From contig NC_087065.1 of NCBI RefSeq assembly GCF_963678635.1, positions 68,760,956 through 68,824,955 of the forward strand: 64,000 nucleotides of DNA, written 5' to 3'. Within the stretch, counting starts at the first letter, position 1. The number at the start of each line of letters is the position of its first letter. Positions 43,222 to 53,080 of this stretch are shown here, piece by piece. The notes under the pieces were generated by a model. That model searched no databases, had not been told where the DNA came from, and saw nothing but the letters and a program-made list of their open reading frames with translations. Origin of the DNA: Symsagittifera roscoffensis. Taxonomy: Eukaryota; Xenacoelomorpha; Acoela; Convolutidae. The translations under genes and the position numbers were made by a program.

Positions 43222-43640
43222 TACGTACTTGTACGTTCCCATTTCATAATAATACAGCTTTATATTTCCGTTGAACTTTTTTGTTTTCTATATACATTCC
43301 CATTTTAATACACATTTATTGCATAAATATTGTTTTTACAGCTATTTTTATTGTTCACTGTAAGAGAAAGTTACACTCTAAAAACGCATCAAATTTATTG
43401 CGTCAACGTTCATACCATTTAATCTACCTGAAAATCGGGCATGTCGAGTATCGGGTCGGGTAATCGGGTTTTGAGATCTTTTTCGGGTTTCGGGCCGGGT
43501 TTCGGGTTTGAAATGAATGTCGGGTTCGGGTTCGGGTTTGAAGAAACCGTCGGGTTCGGGTTCGGGTTCGGGTTTTAGCTTATCGGTTAATCGGGTTTTG
43601 GGTTTGAAAAATTTCGGGTCCCGAAATGCCTGATGATAAG

Positions 43641-44750
43641 CATGTTTTTCATATATGAAAATTGTATGAGACACATTTTTTGTCTTTAATCAATTACGGG
43701 GGGGGGGTTTGACCGAAAAGACTCTGGACAAATAACCTTGTCTGGAGCTCAAATGTAACAATTTGCCTTAGTACCTGATGTAGTAGCGTTGAGAACTTTC
43801 GTGTGCCATAAAATTGTTCATTTTTCCTTAAAATCGCAGCCAGACACATGTGCCCCTCTTGTTGCTTGTCTTAGTCTTATAATAACCTTCTTGTCAACCG
43901 ACTGATGTTGAAAGCGAATTTTTCCGTCGAACTCAGAGCAATACGCGATACTGGGAGTTGTTTTATGCATACCATTTTTTCCCTTGCCATTCTTCGGCCA
44001 TTTTTAGCGGAAAATGAAATGTCTTTGCCTCTATAAAAAACTTGGAGACACACCATTGATCAGAATGATAAAAGTGCAGAGAGTGTTCAATTGCAAAAGC
44101 AAAACGGTAGGCTAATTTTACCAGATTGAGTGAAAGTTTTTTCCAGGGACCTCAGGGGCGCTTTGTACCTATTTTCACCAGTCGTTTTTGTATATACAGT
44201 TCGTGTTTTGTGACTGTCATACGCGCACTGTGTCTAGACTCTCCGAATAAATTATACATCTAGCTCTTTATTTTGGCACATATCTGCCGTTGGACCATTC
44301 TTTTTCAGATGAACTTTCCAAGTTTTGTTGAAAAAGAACCCAGAAATACCCATTGCCTCAATGGCTGGCAGATAAATGAACTATTTTTAGTCCTGAAGAT
44401 TTTAACTTGACCCCATTCAGAAATTTTTAATTTCAATAAATTGCTCTGAACATCATTGTTACTATATGTTGCTGTAAACATCCAAATATATATCAAACAA
44501 ATTTCAGATCAAAGTCGAGCCATAAATCTGGACTTAAAACTCCTGTTCTGTTAATGTACAGGTCTGAGGTTAGCTGGTCAATTAAGCTCTTCATAAATTG
44601 TTGTTGGTTGACTGAAAGTTTCTATGCTACTCTTGTTTTATTTGTTCAAATTATATTTCTTTTACTTTGTAATTACAAAAAGTTTGGAGATATTTTTCTT
44701 GAATTTCGGCACCTGCCTCTGAGGTTGCGACTTGTGAACGCCGGATTAAA
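43641..44750. other. Non-coding stretch upstream of the TIR gene
   Basis: AT-rich, without a clear TATA/initiator pair that I would trust. A segment at 44160-44300 (TCGTTTTTGTATATACAG, then CTCTTTATTTTGGCACA) resembles an LTR end with a TGG primer site but is not matched by a second copy here. The frame upstream of the TIR start codon is closed by a TGA at 44700-44702, so the promoter and 5' UTR, possibly with non-coding exons, should lie in this region. Confidence 0.4.
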
Positions 44751-44959
44751 ATGGAATACCAACAGGTGTTCTTGAGCCACTGTGTGCGTTCGGCAGGCTC
44801 CGCCGCCAAGCAGCTGGACGAGATGGTGCAAAATGTGGGGCTGTCCACTTTTATCTGTGTGGACATGGAGGCTGGCGATGGATTTAGAGAGGCCATAGTT
44901 GGCAATGCGGCCAACTGTAAGGTCATGATCTTATTCATGGACGAACAATGGGCTCAAAG
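44751..44959 (+). CDS. TIR-RING-SAM-TPR gene, exon 1: first half of TIR domain
   Basis: Start ATG 44751; the frame upstream is closed at 44700-44702 with no other ATG between. The exon encodes strand A (YQQVFLSH), a helix, strand B (STFICVDMEAGDGF), helix REAIVGNAANC and strand C (KVMILFMDEQWAQ), the order of a TIR domain. It ends AG|GTGAAC in phase 2. Joined to the next exon (C at 55560) it completes Ser70 and the motif WAQSMECKSE, in which Glu76 sits where NAD-cleaving TIR domains have their catalytic Glu. The spliced gene is 44751-44959, 55560-55723, 56267-57629 and 58310-58874, 766 residues. The model is inferred from splice-site phase; no transcript was seen. Confidence 0.75.
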
Positions 44960-45125
44960 GTGAACGATTATTTTGGAGAGTTTTTTAAAGTTCTTAAAGT
45001 GTTTTGTAAGCGAACTCTATTAATTGGGTTAAAAAAATGCACTTTTATTTTTTGAAAAAGAAAGCTCCCAATTCTATGTGGCTAAAATGCGGCTACTATG
45101 TGCTTTCTGAAAATTGCTTAAAATT

Positions 45126-45168
45126 ACTACAAATATAACAAACAAATTTTGTTTGTTATATTTGTAGT
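45126..45168. repeat. Perfect 21-bp inverted repeat with 1-nt spacer
   Basis: The left arm ACTACAAATATAACAAACAAA (45126-45146) is exactly complementary to 45148-45168. It lies in intron 1. AT-rich palindromes like this can be the remnant of a MITE or a cruciform-prone site; no function is claimed. Confidence 0.9.
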
Positions 45169-46121
45169 ATTTGTTCTTCTAATGGATTTCAAATATTTTT
45201 GCTACCTTGCTAAATTGGCTGCTCGTTGAGTTTTTGCACGAACTAGGAGAAAGATAGTTTTTAATTGAATAAAAAAACTACGACAAAAAATAAACATTTT
45301 TGAAAAGGTAAAACTCATTAAATAGTTTATGTCACAGCTAAGGTATTTTCAAAAATATTACTAGTTTTTTTTCTAATTTATGACCCAGTTTGACCGAAAA
45401 TATTAGAATTTTTCTTATAAGAATCATACAACTTCTGACAAAATTAGGCTCTAATTATGTTAAAAAATAGGGACTTTTTCTTATAAGAATGTTGTAAGAT
45501 AGGGACTTACAAAGTTATAAGATAAAAGAAACTTCCTAGAAAACATTATTCTTTCTTACTTGAATGAAACATTTTTTTCCAATGCAGGTACAGTTTTCTG
45601 CAGCATTTGCGAAGTATTTAAAATATTTGGATTCATTGTGAGATTTTTTTTCTTATGAAAGAAAGTAGTAAGAACTGTGGGAGAAAAAATCTAGTCACTA
45701 AAAACTAATGAGAAGCGTTTTTTTTTTTCAAGTTTTGTGCTCACAAAACTTTTGTTTATTTCAAAGCAAACACAATTCAAAAATTTACAAGAAAAGATGG
45801 GGAAATTTTTTTTAAAATCTTCAAAGAACTCACAGAAGTTCTAAGATAGGGGATTTTTTGTCGGATGATCAACCCGGGGCTTTTCAAGTTAGCTTGATCC
45901 ACTTAAATAACAATTTAAATTATACTGAAATCATACCAGACTGAACTTGTTCTACAATAAAACTGTGGAATTTGAAAGAAAAAACTTCTATTAAGACAAA
46001 GACTTTAATGTTTCAACAGCCACGTTATTGTTGCGACCATTGAAAGTGTGGAGGAACTTTGTATTCGGGTGTGTTTCAGTTTTTTTTTCGATTTTTCGTT
46101 TTCCACGCATAGTCAGCTACC

Positions 46122-46475
46122 TGTCATGCCACGCATATTACATATCATATTTATACGTTGCACACATTGCTGCAGTTATTGCAGTGGAGCCAAAGTCGCC
46201 CACCAGTCGTGCTAAATTATCTCACACGGTGCTAAACTTAAATTCATCTGTCTGTATATCGATATGCGATTCATACCTATACCTACTCTTTTGTTACGAT
46301 AGTCTAACAAGCTCAACTCTATATCTTTCTCTACCCATTACACTTTGTAAACAAAAAGTTAATTCTATTTGGGCTAAGTCTAGTCTACTTCTATATACAT
46401 ACTACGATTGTATTTAACTAAATCAACTCTTCTATTTTACCGAGTTTTATCAGTCCCTGAGTTCGGTAAATATTA
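46122..46475 (+). repeat. 5' LTR of the intronic gypsy element
   Basis: 354 bp. It shares with the 3' LTR the words CACCAGTCGTGCTAA, TATCTCACACGGTGCTAAAC and CAGTCCCTGAGTTCGGTAAA. It differs from the right LTR by an insertion near 46275 (TACCTATACC) and scattered substitutions. Confidence 0.95.
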
Positions 46476-47480
46476 TGGAACATTCAACAGTTCCTGTTTC
46501 GGATGACAGGACGGACCTCGCTGGCTCACCTCCGCTTTGGACTAAACCATCTTTATACCCACCATACAGTTGGGGCAGCTGGTTCGGACAGTTCAGCCTA
46601 GCGTTAGGAATAAAGGACAATTTCAGTGTGTCTGATATCCTTGTTGAACCCGGTGATGTGCACGATGATGCACTTCCAAGGCCAGAAACGAGGTCGGACC
46701 CTGAAATACAACCAGAAGCAGATGATCGCCTCCGCAGATACGCTGCTGCAAAAAATCCGTCGACGAAGCAAACGATGAAAGACGAAAAAAGGGACCGAGA
46801 ATCGGAATGAACTGTTTTTTTTAATCGAGGTTGTCGGCCCAAGCGACGTGCTGGAATTGGACTGACCTGGAGGAACGCAGTGTGGTAAGAGATCTGTTTA
46901 TAGGTCGTTTTTGCGACTCCGATGTACAGAGTACATTAATCTGGAAAAATCCAGATCATGCTGGAACATTAAAATTAGCGTTGGAACTGGAAAAGGGTGC
47001 ATCCAGAAAAGGGTGGAATTCCAGAAAAAACTATCTCATAACAAGAAACCTTCAACTTGTAGTTTACCTAAAATAAACAAGAACCAGTTTTTTCAAAACA
47101 ATCGTATCGGGGGTGGGGGTCACTCTGCTTACCGCAAACAGAACGCCCGGACCGGAAAAATTAAAACCAATCCAGGTCGTGTTACTTCTGTGGTAATACA
47201 TTTTCAACGGACCATCAAAAAAATTGCCCAGCACGAGATGTAGAAAGCCGGTCGAGTAAGAAAAAAAGGACATTTTGCTAAAGTATGTAACTCTAAGCGT
47301 CGAGTCAATTGTGTGAAAGAGGAGGATGCACAGGCAAGCCTGGAAACAGAAATTGATAATTTTTTGAAGGATCAAGATGACAACAGCGAACCCGACTATG
47401 GGATTCTCAGTATTCAGCCACAAAAAAAAACGGTTCATAGTCCAAATTTGCAGTTTAGAACTACTGAAATCCAACCGTAG
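46475..47480 (+). pseudogene. Gag region of the intronic gypsy element
   Basis: The first frame (ATG 46475, MEHSTVPVSDDRTDL) begins at the LTR boundary and is Pro- and acid-rich. The second (from 46870) contains LFIGRFCDSDVQSTLIWK, the C-terminal gag segment. Zinc-knuckle remnants follow near 47170-47290: CYFCGNTF with HQKNC, and a second knuckle that keeps GHFAKVC but lacks its first cysteines. Frameshifts at about 46810-46860 and 47240 break it. Confidence 0.7.
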
Positions 47481-47544
47481 AACACCTCGTAACTTGAGCG
47501 TGATATTACGATCGGGTGCGAAATCATTCTAAGTCACAGTTTCC

Positions 47545-49261
47545 TTGTTAAACAAAAGGACAGTGGATGTTCTACTTCGACAAAATTCTAGGTCACACGT
47601 CACCAATGTTCAAAGTTTGGCTAACGAGGTTTCCTATGTAGGTTATAACAAGAACTCAATCAAGATTTTCGGTAGTTTGGCAATCCCTCTCTCGTCTGAT
47701 GGGTGGAAAAATCAGAACGCCACGTTCCTCGTTCCCGAGAACAAAACACGATGCTTGTTGGGGCTAGATTTGCAAAAAACAGTATGAATAGATACAATCC
47801 AACGGAATCCGCCCCAAGTGAAGAGAGTGCAGAATGTGGTGGAAAATTCAACCTCCGAGCTGATTAAATCACGCTTTGTCAAGAAGTTTCCACACTTGTT
47901 CACTCGATTGTGCAGGTCTAAGTCTCACCAATTACACACTATGCTCATGCACGCGTTGATTCCTAGACCAATTAAAGGTCGGAAAGTGCCAATCCACATT
48001 CAGGAACGCGTGTCTGAAAAATTGAAGGCGCTGGTCAAGGTTTGTCATATTACGAAGCTCGATAAACGCACTACAGATCATTCCACCAACCCCTTTGTGA
48101 TTACTGCAAAGAAAGATGGCTCGATTAGGCTCGCAATTGACGCCAAACCCCTCAATGCGCAAATCTGGAACAATAAGTATCAGATGCCAAATACTCCGGA
48201 ACTAATCGATTCGGCCGCCCTGATCATTACCAGTGATGTCCTTGGTTCAGTGTGATTTACTTCACTCGATTTAAAATATGCGTTCAGCCGGGTTAAATTT
48301 TCAAAAATGACGAGTAGTCATTGTAGTTTCAATATCCATTGCGGGGAGTCAACAGGAACATACAGATTCAACACTGAGTTTTACGGTTTAACGCACATGC
48401 CGTTCGAGTTTCGATAAGCGATGGATTGTACGCTGCAAAGAACTCCGGGGACTATATGATATTTGGATGATATCCTCGTGGTCTCTAAAGGGATGTTGAC
48501 ACAACATAATGAAGTTGTCCATAAAGTTCTCTCTCGCTTGGACGAAGAAGGCTTTGCGTTAAAGTTGTCTAAGTGGGAATTTGCGGTGGAAAAGCTCAAA
48601 TGGCTGGGATTTGATATCCACTCAACAGGTTACTCTCCAAAATTTTCCAGGATCGAAGCAGTCAGGAATCTGCAGGCTCCTAGAACTTTTAAGCAACTAC
48701 GGTCCTTCATGGGCACCCTCAACCACTTTCAGAAGTTTATGCCTGGTTTGCATAATCTTACCTGCGAATTTCGTGAATCACAAAAGCTTTGCAATAAAAG
48801 GAAATTCGCCTGAAATCAGTCTCAAGAGGCTGCATTTTGGAAAATTCTGGATCAAATTGCAGAAATTACTAACGTTTTCCACTACGACCCGCAAAGAAGA
48901 CGCGTGCGAAGTGTGACGCTAGCCACAGAGGCTTAGGATCATGTCTCGAGCAAGAGACAGATGCAGGTTTGTGGGTACCTATTTCGTTCGCCTCGTGCTT
49001 TTTTAATTCATCGGATTTTAAAATAGTACAAATGAACTTGAACTACTAGCAATGGTCTCGGCGTGTGAACATTTTTGCTCTTATCTACTAGGCAATAAAG
49101 TCGAGATACTAACGGACCATAAAGCCATAATTTCAGCCTTAAAGGAACATAGAGGAAATAAACCATACCAGTCACGCTTAACGCACAATGGGCGGATACT
49201 CTTGGTATGGCTGATTATCTTTCCCGAAACCGGGCATCATCGGTTGCACATTTGTTTCTAA
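47545..49261 (+). pseudogene. Protease remnant, reverse transcriptase and RNase H of the intronic gypsy
   Basis: A protease-like strand (RCLLGLDLQKT at about 47750) precedes the RT: FVITAKKDGSIRLAIDAKPL (48097-48150), SLDLKYAFSRV, the active site YLDDILVVSKG near 48463 and LRSFMGTLNHFQKFMPGL. RNase H appears at 49052 onward (EILTDHKAIISAL). Stops at 47785, 48253, 48415 and 48811 interrupt the chain, so it is inactive. Confidence 0.8.
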
Positions 49262-49770
49262 TATATCGTTGGAGGGTTCTAACTCAGCTAATTGGTCCTT
49301 TGGCAACGGTAATTTTGGTGATAAATCGCGTGAAGGCGGATATTCAAATCCACCTAGTATTGACCAATCAGATTCAATCTTATGTCTTGCACAAACGCCG
49401 GTAGGGGGCGATAAATTTTTTTCGCCTTAGTACAAAGATTTATGCGGTTGTTTACTGCGAGAGGGCGTTGTTTGCTTGACTAGTAATCTCGGCCAATCAG
49501 AGCAAAGCCTGGTTCCGCGTATTTCGCCACCACTTGAGTGGTGTCCGTTGACGGAAAATACTGACATTTCACGTTTACTTTCGCGAGCAAGTTGTTCGTC
49601 GCACGAGGGATGCACAAATTTGATGGACATTCAAATTGCTAGAGGGCGACTGGTCATACGGTTCCGCGTTCAATCAATCAGAATCAGGATTGAAATATGC
49701 GTCCAGTCAAGGCCGAATCAAGTTTTGCTCTATTGTTCAGTTAAGTTGAGCTGGCCAATCGCACTTCAAT
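49262..49770. other. Segment between RNase H and integrase with CCAATCAGA and AGAGGGCG words
   Basis: The gypsy reading frame is lost here. The sequence carries repeated CCAATCAGA (49361, 49493) and GAGGGCG (49459, 49642) words and GGTTCCGCGT twice (49509, 49660). This looks like a small inserted non-autonomous element or a local duplication; its ends were not found. Confidence 0.4.
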
Positions 49771-50934
49771 ATGAGTTCTCCTATCAACGCTTCCGCCTTA
49801 CTCTACAATACAGCAGTTCGAGAGATTCTACTAGACTACGAAAACTTTGATGCGGGCTCTAGTCACGACACAACGAACACTCCGGCTCCTACCATCGTCG
49901 AGATGGCTCCGATCAACCCAACGCGTTCTCGCCCACTGCTCAGGTTCAACCGCCTCCAGTCTCTCAGAAGTCAGGCTAAGAGGATTCGTCAAGGACCTCC
50001 CAGGACACCACTACAGTCAATTGCGAGTTTCATCGGGAAGTGTCGGCGAAGGCAAATTTCCAACCGGGCTCGTCAGCTGCGCGCTACAGAGGGAGTTTGC
50101 TTCATCAAAACGAAGCCGCTCATCTCACAGGATAAAAAAGAAATCATGGGCCTACCTAGCTTGATCGATTTCGGGTTACTGGCGGAGCTAACCGATGAAG
50201 ACGAGTTTCGCGGGCCGATGAAGAGGGCAATCTTACACAGCGATATTCAATCCTCCTCAAAACAGGGCCTGTACATAGCTCAGTTTTGGTCAGTAGCGTC
50301 GGTGGTGGATAACTGCATCCTCATTGACAATAAGGTGGCATCACCATTCAAGCTCTGGTCGGCGATTTTGACACGGCTGCACCGTTCTCACCCCGGACAA
50401 CAAGCCATGATAGAGGCGGCCGAGTACATCTGGTGGCCCTACTTAAATCGACAGATCGTTGAAAATTGTCAGATGTGTATGGAAGGTACGAAACTTGGTA
50501 AGAACATGAAGTCGTCTCACACATTTCATACTTCGCTATCGCTCCCATCCCTCTTCGCTCCTAAGGAGGAATTACAGTTAGATTTTGCTGACCCACTACA
50601 GGACGAAAAAGGAAAAAGGGTTTTTATCTTGGTGGCAGTAGACCGTTACTCAAAATTTCCTTCCGTTCTACTAACTAAAAATAACGGTTCCAAAAAAGTA
50701 GTCAATTTTCTGGAAGCATATATACGTATCCATGGCATAGCTAATTCTATACTCACAGACCATGGCTCCGGCAAAAATTTGGAAATAGATCAATTGTTCT
50801 GCCCAGTCGGGGACCACCGTAGCTGTGGGATAGTGGAACGGACTATTCAGGCGATAAAACTTAAATTGGGTACAGAGGCGTTTAACCCTCAGTATAAAAG
50901 GTCTCAATCATGTCCTCCACACAATCTTGGATGA
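49771..50934 (+). CDS. Integrase frame of the intronic gypsy, 387 codons
   Basis: The longest open frame of this element. The zinc domain is legible: HRSHPGQQAM (two His) and NCQMC at 50464-50478. The core has LDFAD (first Asp, near 50580), ILTDHGSG (second Asp, near 50757) and GIVERTIQA (Glu, near 50835). Only about 27 residues separate the second Asp and the Glu instead of about 35, so a stretch of the active-site loop is deleted and the enzyme is unlikely to work. The first 100 or so residues are Arg/Pro/Thr-rich linker. The ATG at 49771 is only the first Met of an internal segment, as pol is normally one polyprotein. Confidence 0.8.
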   Translation: MSSPINASALLYNTAVREILLDYENFDAGSSHDTTNTPAPTIVEMAPINPTRSRPLLRFNRLQSLRSQAKRIRQGPPRTPLQSIASFIGKCRRRQISNRARQLRATEGVCFIKTKPLISQDKKEIMGLPSLIDFGLLAELTDEDEFRGPMKRAILHSDIQSSSKQGLYIAQFWSVASVVDNCILIDNKVASPFKLWSAILTRLHRSHPGQQAMIEAAEYIWWPYLNRQIVENCQMCMEGTKLGKNMKSSHTFHTSLSLPSLFAPKEELQLDFADPLQDEKGKRVFILVAVDRYSKFPSVLLTKNNGSKKVVNFLEAYIRIHGIANSILTDHGSGKNLEIDQLFCPVGDHRSCGIVERTIQAIKLKLGTEAFNPQYKRSQSCPPHNLG

Positions 50935-51360
50935 TCTAAGGAAATCAAAGCACGCAAATGATAAGAAATATCCTTTTCAAGTACATTTTGGTCTAAAACC
51001 GAATACGGAACTTTCTTTGGCCAGGGATAAGATTCTTGCTAATGCTTCAGATCAGAGTGCCCTAGCTCGGAGTATCTTGAAACCGGAAGACCGACACAGC
51101 CAGGACTATAGCCTGGACAGGGTGAAAGTGCTGAATTATGGTTTACTCAGTCCAGACGTGGCCCCGCGCTTCAAGAATGTTGTTCCGGGTCAGAAGATAG
51201 CTGAGAACCAATATTATAAAGCCCTTGAGAATCTCGCACTCGCTGCTAACCGGTCGAGCCAGCTGAAACGCAAAATTACTGTAGAGACTGGGCGTAAAAT
51301 GATGCGGGAGCTCCTCATTAATTTGGGTTCCGAAGCCACAGGTCAACCGGCCAAGCTATC
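50935..51360 (+). pseudogene. Integrase C-terminal segment of the intronic gypsy
   Basis: Reads DLRKSKHANDKKYPFQVHFG, then LKPNTELSLARDKIL and ILKPEDRHSQDYSLDRVKVL, the end of the integrase and chromodomain-like region, in a frame shifted relative to the core. Resemblance to gypsy is lost after KRKITVETG, and LINE sequence begins shortly after. Confidence 0.65.
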
Positions 51361-51369
51361 TTTGCAATT

Positions 51370-53080
51370 AGATGTTTACTGCAAAGAAGGATTGAGAACC
51401 AGCAACCTCTTTGTATGACTTTCATCGACCTGAAGAAGGCTTTTGATTCAATTGATAGGGATGTGCTGTTTATTGGCCTAAGGGATTTTGGAATCCCAGG
51501 AGATATCATCAGTTTGATTGAAGCCCTCCACGCCAAACCCATCGGCAAGCTTGATAAGGGTAACACCTTTGTAGTGAACCGGGGGTGAGGCAAGGGTGCG
51601 TTTTAGGCCCACTGTTGTTTATCAACCTTTTTGACTTCCTCCTAAGTAAGACCAGTGGAGAGAAAAGAAACTTTGCATACGCTGATGATCTGGCTTTGAT
51701 CTCTGACAACCAGACAAATGCTACCCAGTCGCTGAATGATATGGCAGAAACTTTTGGATTGGCTCAATTAGAAATCTCTGTAGAGAAAAGTAAAAGTATT
51801 GTAATTAACACCAAAGACAATACTAATGTCCCCATCAATGTATCCAGTGAACAGGTTGAACAGGTCAATCACTTTGAGTACCTCGGCAGCATCATAGCAT
51901 CTGATGGGAGCGCTGACAAGGCTATCAGCGCTCGCATTTCTAAGACAATAATAGCAATGTTACGTCTTAGACCGGCCTTGGTGTCTAAAAGGTTGACACT
52001 AAGGAACAAGGGTCTTCTCATTGAGACATTCCTAAAGCCTGTCCTGCTATACGGCTTAGAGACCCTTGTCATCAGATGCACAGATCTTGGTAGATTAGAA
52101 GCGGTTATACACCGCGCTAAAAGAATGTGTCTCAGGCTAGAAACCAGAAATGAAATGAAACTAAAGGAACTGAATGAAAAAGTAAAAACAACGCCAGTCG
52201 CTCACCAACTATGCAGGAGAAGGGTACAACTGTATGCTTCCTTTAAAAACATCGGGGTCGATAGCTTGAATGAACTATTTGAAGGTGCTAAAGTTTGGCA
52301 AAAAGATTGGGTTAGGCAGCTCAGGGCTGATCATGACAACCACGGGCTCAAGACCAAGTGCGACCAGGATAACTGGTTGCATAATACGACAACTAAACTT
52401 AAGTTCATAGAAGGTGGGGATTTGAAAGCAAATGCTATTGGCAAGAGATCGCAAACAGTTCAATGTGCTAATGAAAACTGTGGTAGAATGTTTCATAGCA
52501 AAAAAGAGATGTACAGGCATCTCAGAGAAAATCATTCACCCTCGGTCCAGACCTCCGCTAGTAGTGAAATTGAAACTAAAGGAAATGAAAGAACTGTAGC
52601 TAAAGGAACTGAAAGAACTGTAACTAAAGGAATTGAAAGAACTGCAGAGATCCCCCAGCAGTCCAGCGACGGGGGGTCCAAAAGGGTAAATTCGACTGCC
52701 CTCTGCCCGACTGTAGCAAGACTTATGTCTGTGTCGGCGGTTGGACAAAGCACGTGCAAAACTGTCCCCCGCATGTGAAACTGATCAGCGCATCAGAATC
52801 GACCGTCTAAGCAACGCAACTGAATCTGCAACCCTTCGCATCAAACCAAGACACTAGCACAGGTGATGAGGTGCTAACGTGTCCACTCTGCTCCTGCCGG
52901 TGCTCGGTTAGAAAGTCAACGATCAATCAAGGTTATGTGAACCACCGATACTCCTGGGTCAAAGCAAGGCCAATGCCCAAGCCGCCAAGTCATGTTGGCG
53001 TTGTCCCGGTGCGTACAATCAATAGGCAAAATTGTGCAGGTTGTAGCGTCATGATCACCACTGCTACCTCGGAAAGGTAG
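51370..53080 (+). mobile_element. LINE (non-LTR) reverse transcriptase fragment captured in gypsy pol
   Basis: From about 51415 the sequence reads MTFIDLKKAFDSIDRDVLF (RT motif A), VNRGxRQGCVLGPLLF (motif B) and FAYADDLALISD (motif C), then thumb FEYLGSIIASDGSADKAIS and VLLYGLETLVIRCTDLGR. The C terminus has a C2H2 finger at about 52465-52535 (CANENCGRMF...HLRENH), a second finger readable after a frame change near 52700 and a cysteine cluster at 52877. A single missing G in the run at 51581-51585 is the only frame break between motifs A and C. Fingers and upstream domains are absent, so it is 5'-truncated. The style is RTE/Dong-like, but the clade is not assigned. Confidence 0.85.
51585..52778 (+). 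pseudogene. LINE RT palm, thumb and zinc finger, 397 codons
   Basis: The main open frame of the captured LINE. It holds motifs B to E of RT, a connection region (QLCRRRVQLYASFKNIG) and a C2H2 finger, then three short imperfect repeats of the type KGTERTVTKGIERT (52575-52640). Motif A lies upstream in a frame displaced by one base. Catalytic Asp pair YADD is intact. It is in the same orientation as the host gypsy pol. Confidence 0.8.

Larger units (their letters stand above)
42262..43632 (+). mobile_element. hAT transposon, internally deleted, 1371 bp
   Basis: Terminal inverted repeats CAGGCATTTCGGG (left) and its complement at the right (…CCCGAAATGCCTG), flanked by an exact 8-bp target duplication ATGATAAG at 42254-42261 and 43633-43640. 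Inside each end is a dense subterminal array of CGGGTT and GGGTTTCGGG words. The interior encodes the two ends of a hAT transposase joined by a deletion. These features are diagnostic of the hAT superfamily. The uncorrupted target duplication and ends suggest fairly recent insertion. Confidence 0.95.

Noticed and set aside
42262-43632. CGGGTT tandem words as interstitial telomere sequence
   Set aside because: They lie strictly inside hAT inverted repeats with a target duplication, and the words are irregular, so they are subterminal transposon repeats.
44160-44300. Solo LTR upstream of the TIR gene
   Set aside because: There is a resemblance to an LTR end with TGGCACA, but no second copy or target duplication is visible in the window.
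46028-46417. Plus-strand frame of 129 codons as a membrane protein
   Set aside because: It mostly overlaps the gypsy 5' LTR, and its hydrophobicity reflects T-rich sequence.
51415-52778. Bacterial retron, group II intron or DGR reverse transcriptase
   Set aside because: Motif order, FAYADD context, thumb and C2H2 finger are those of animal LINEs, and it lies inside a gypsy element.
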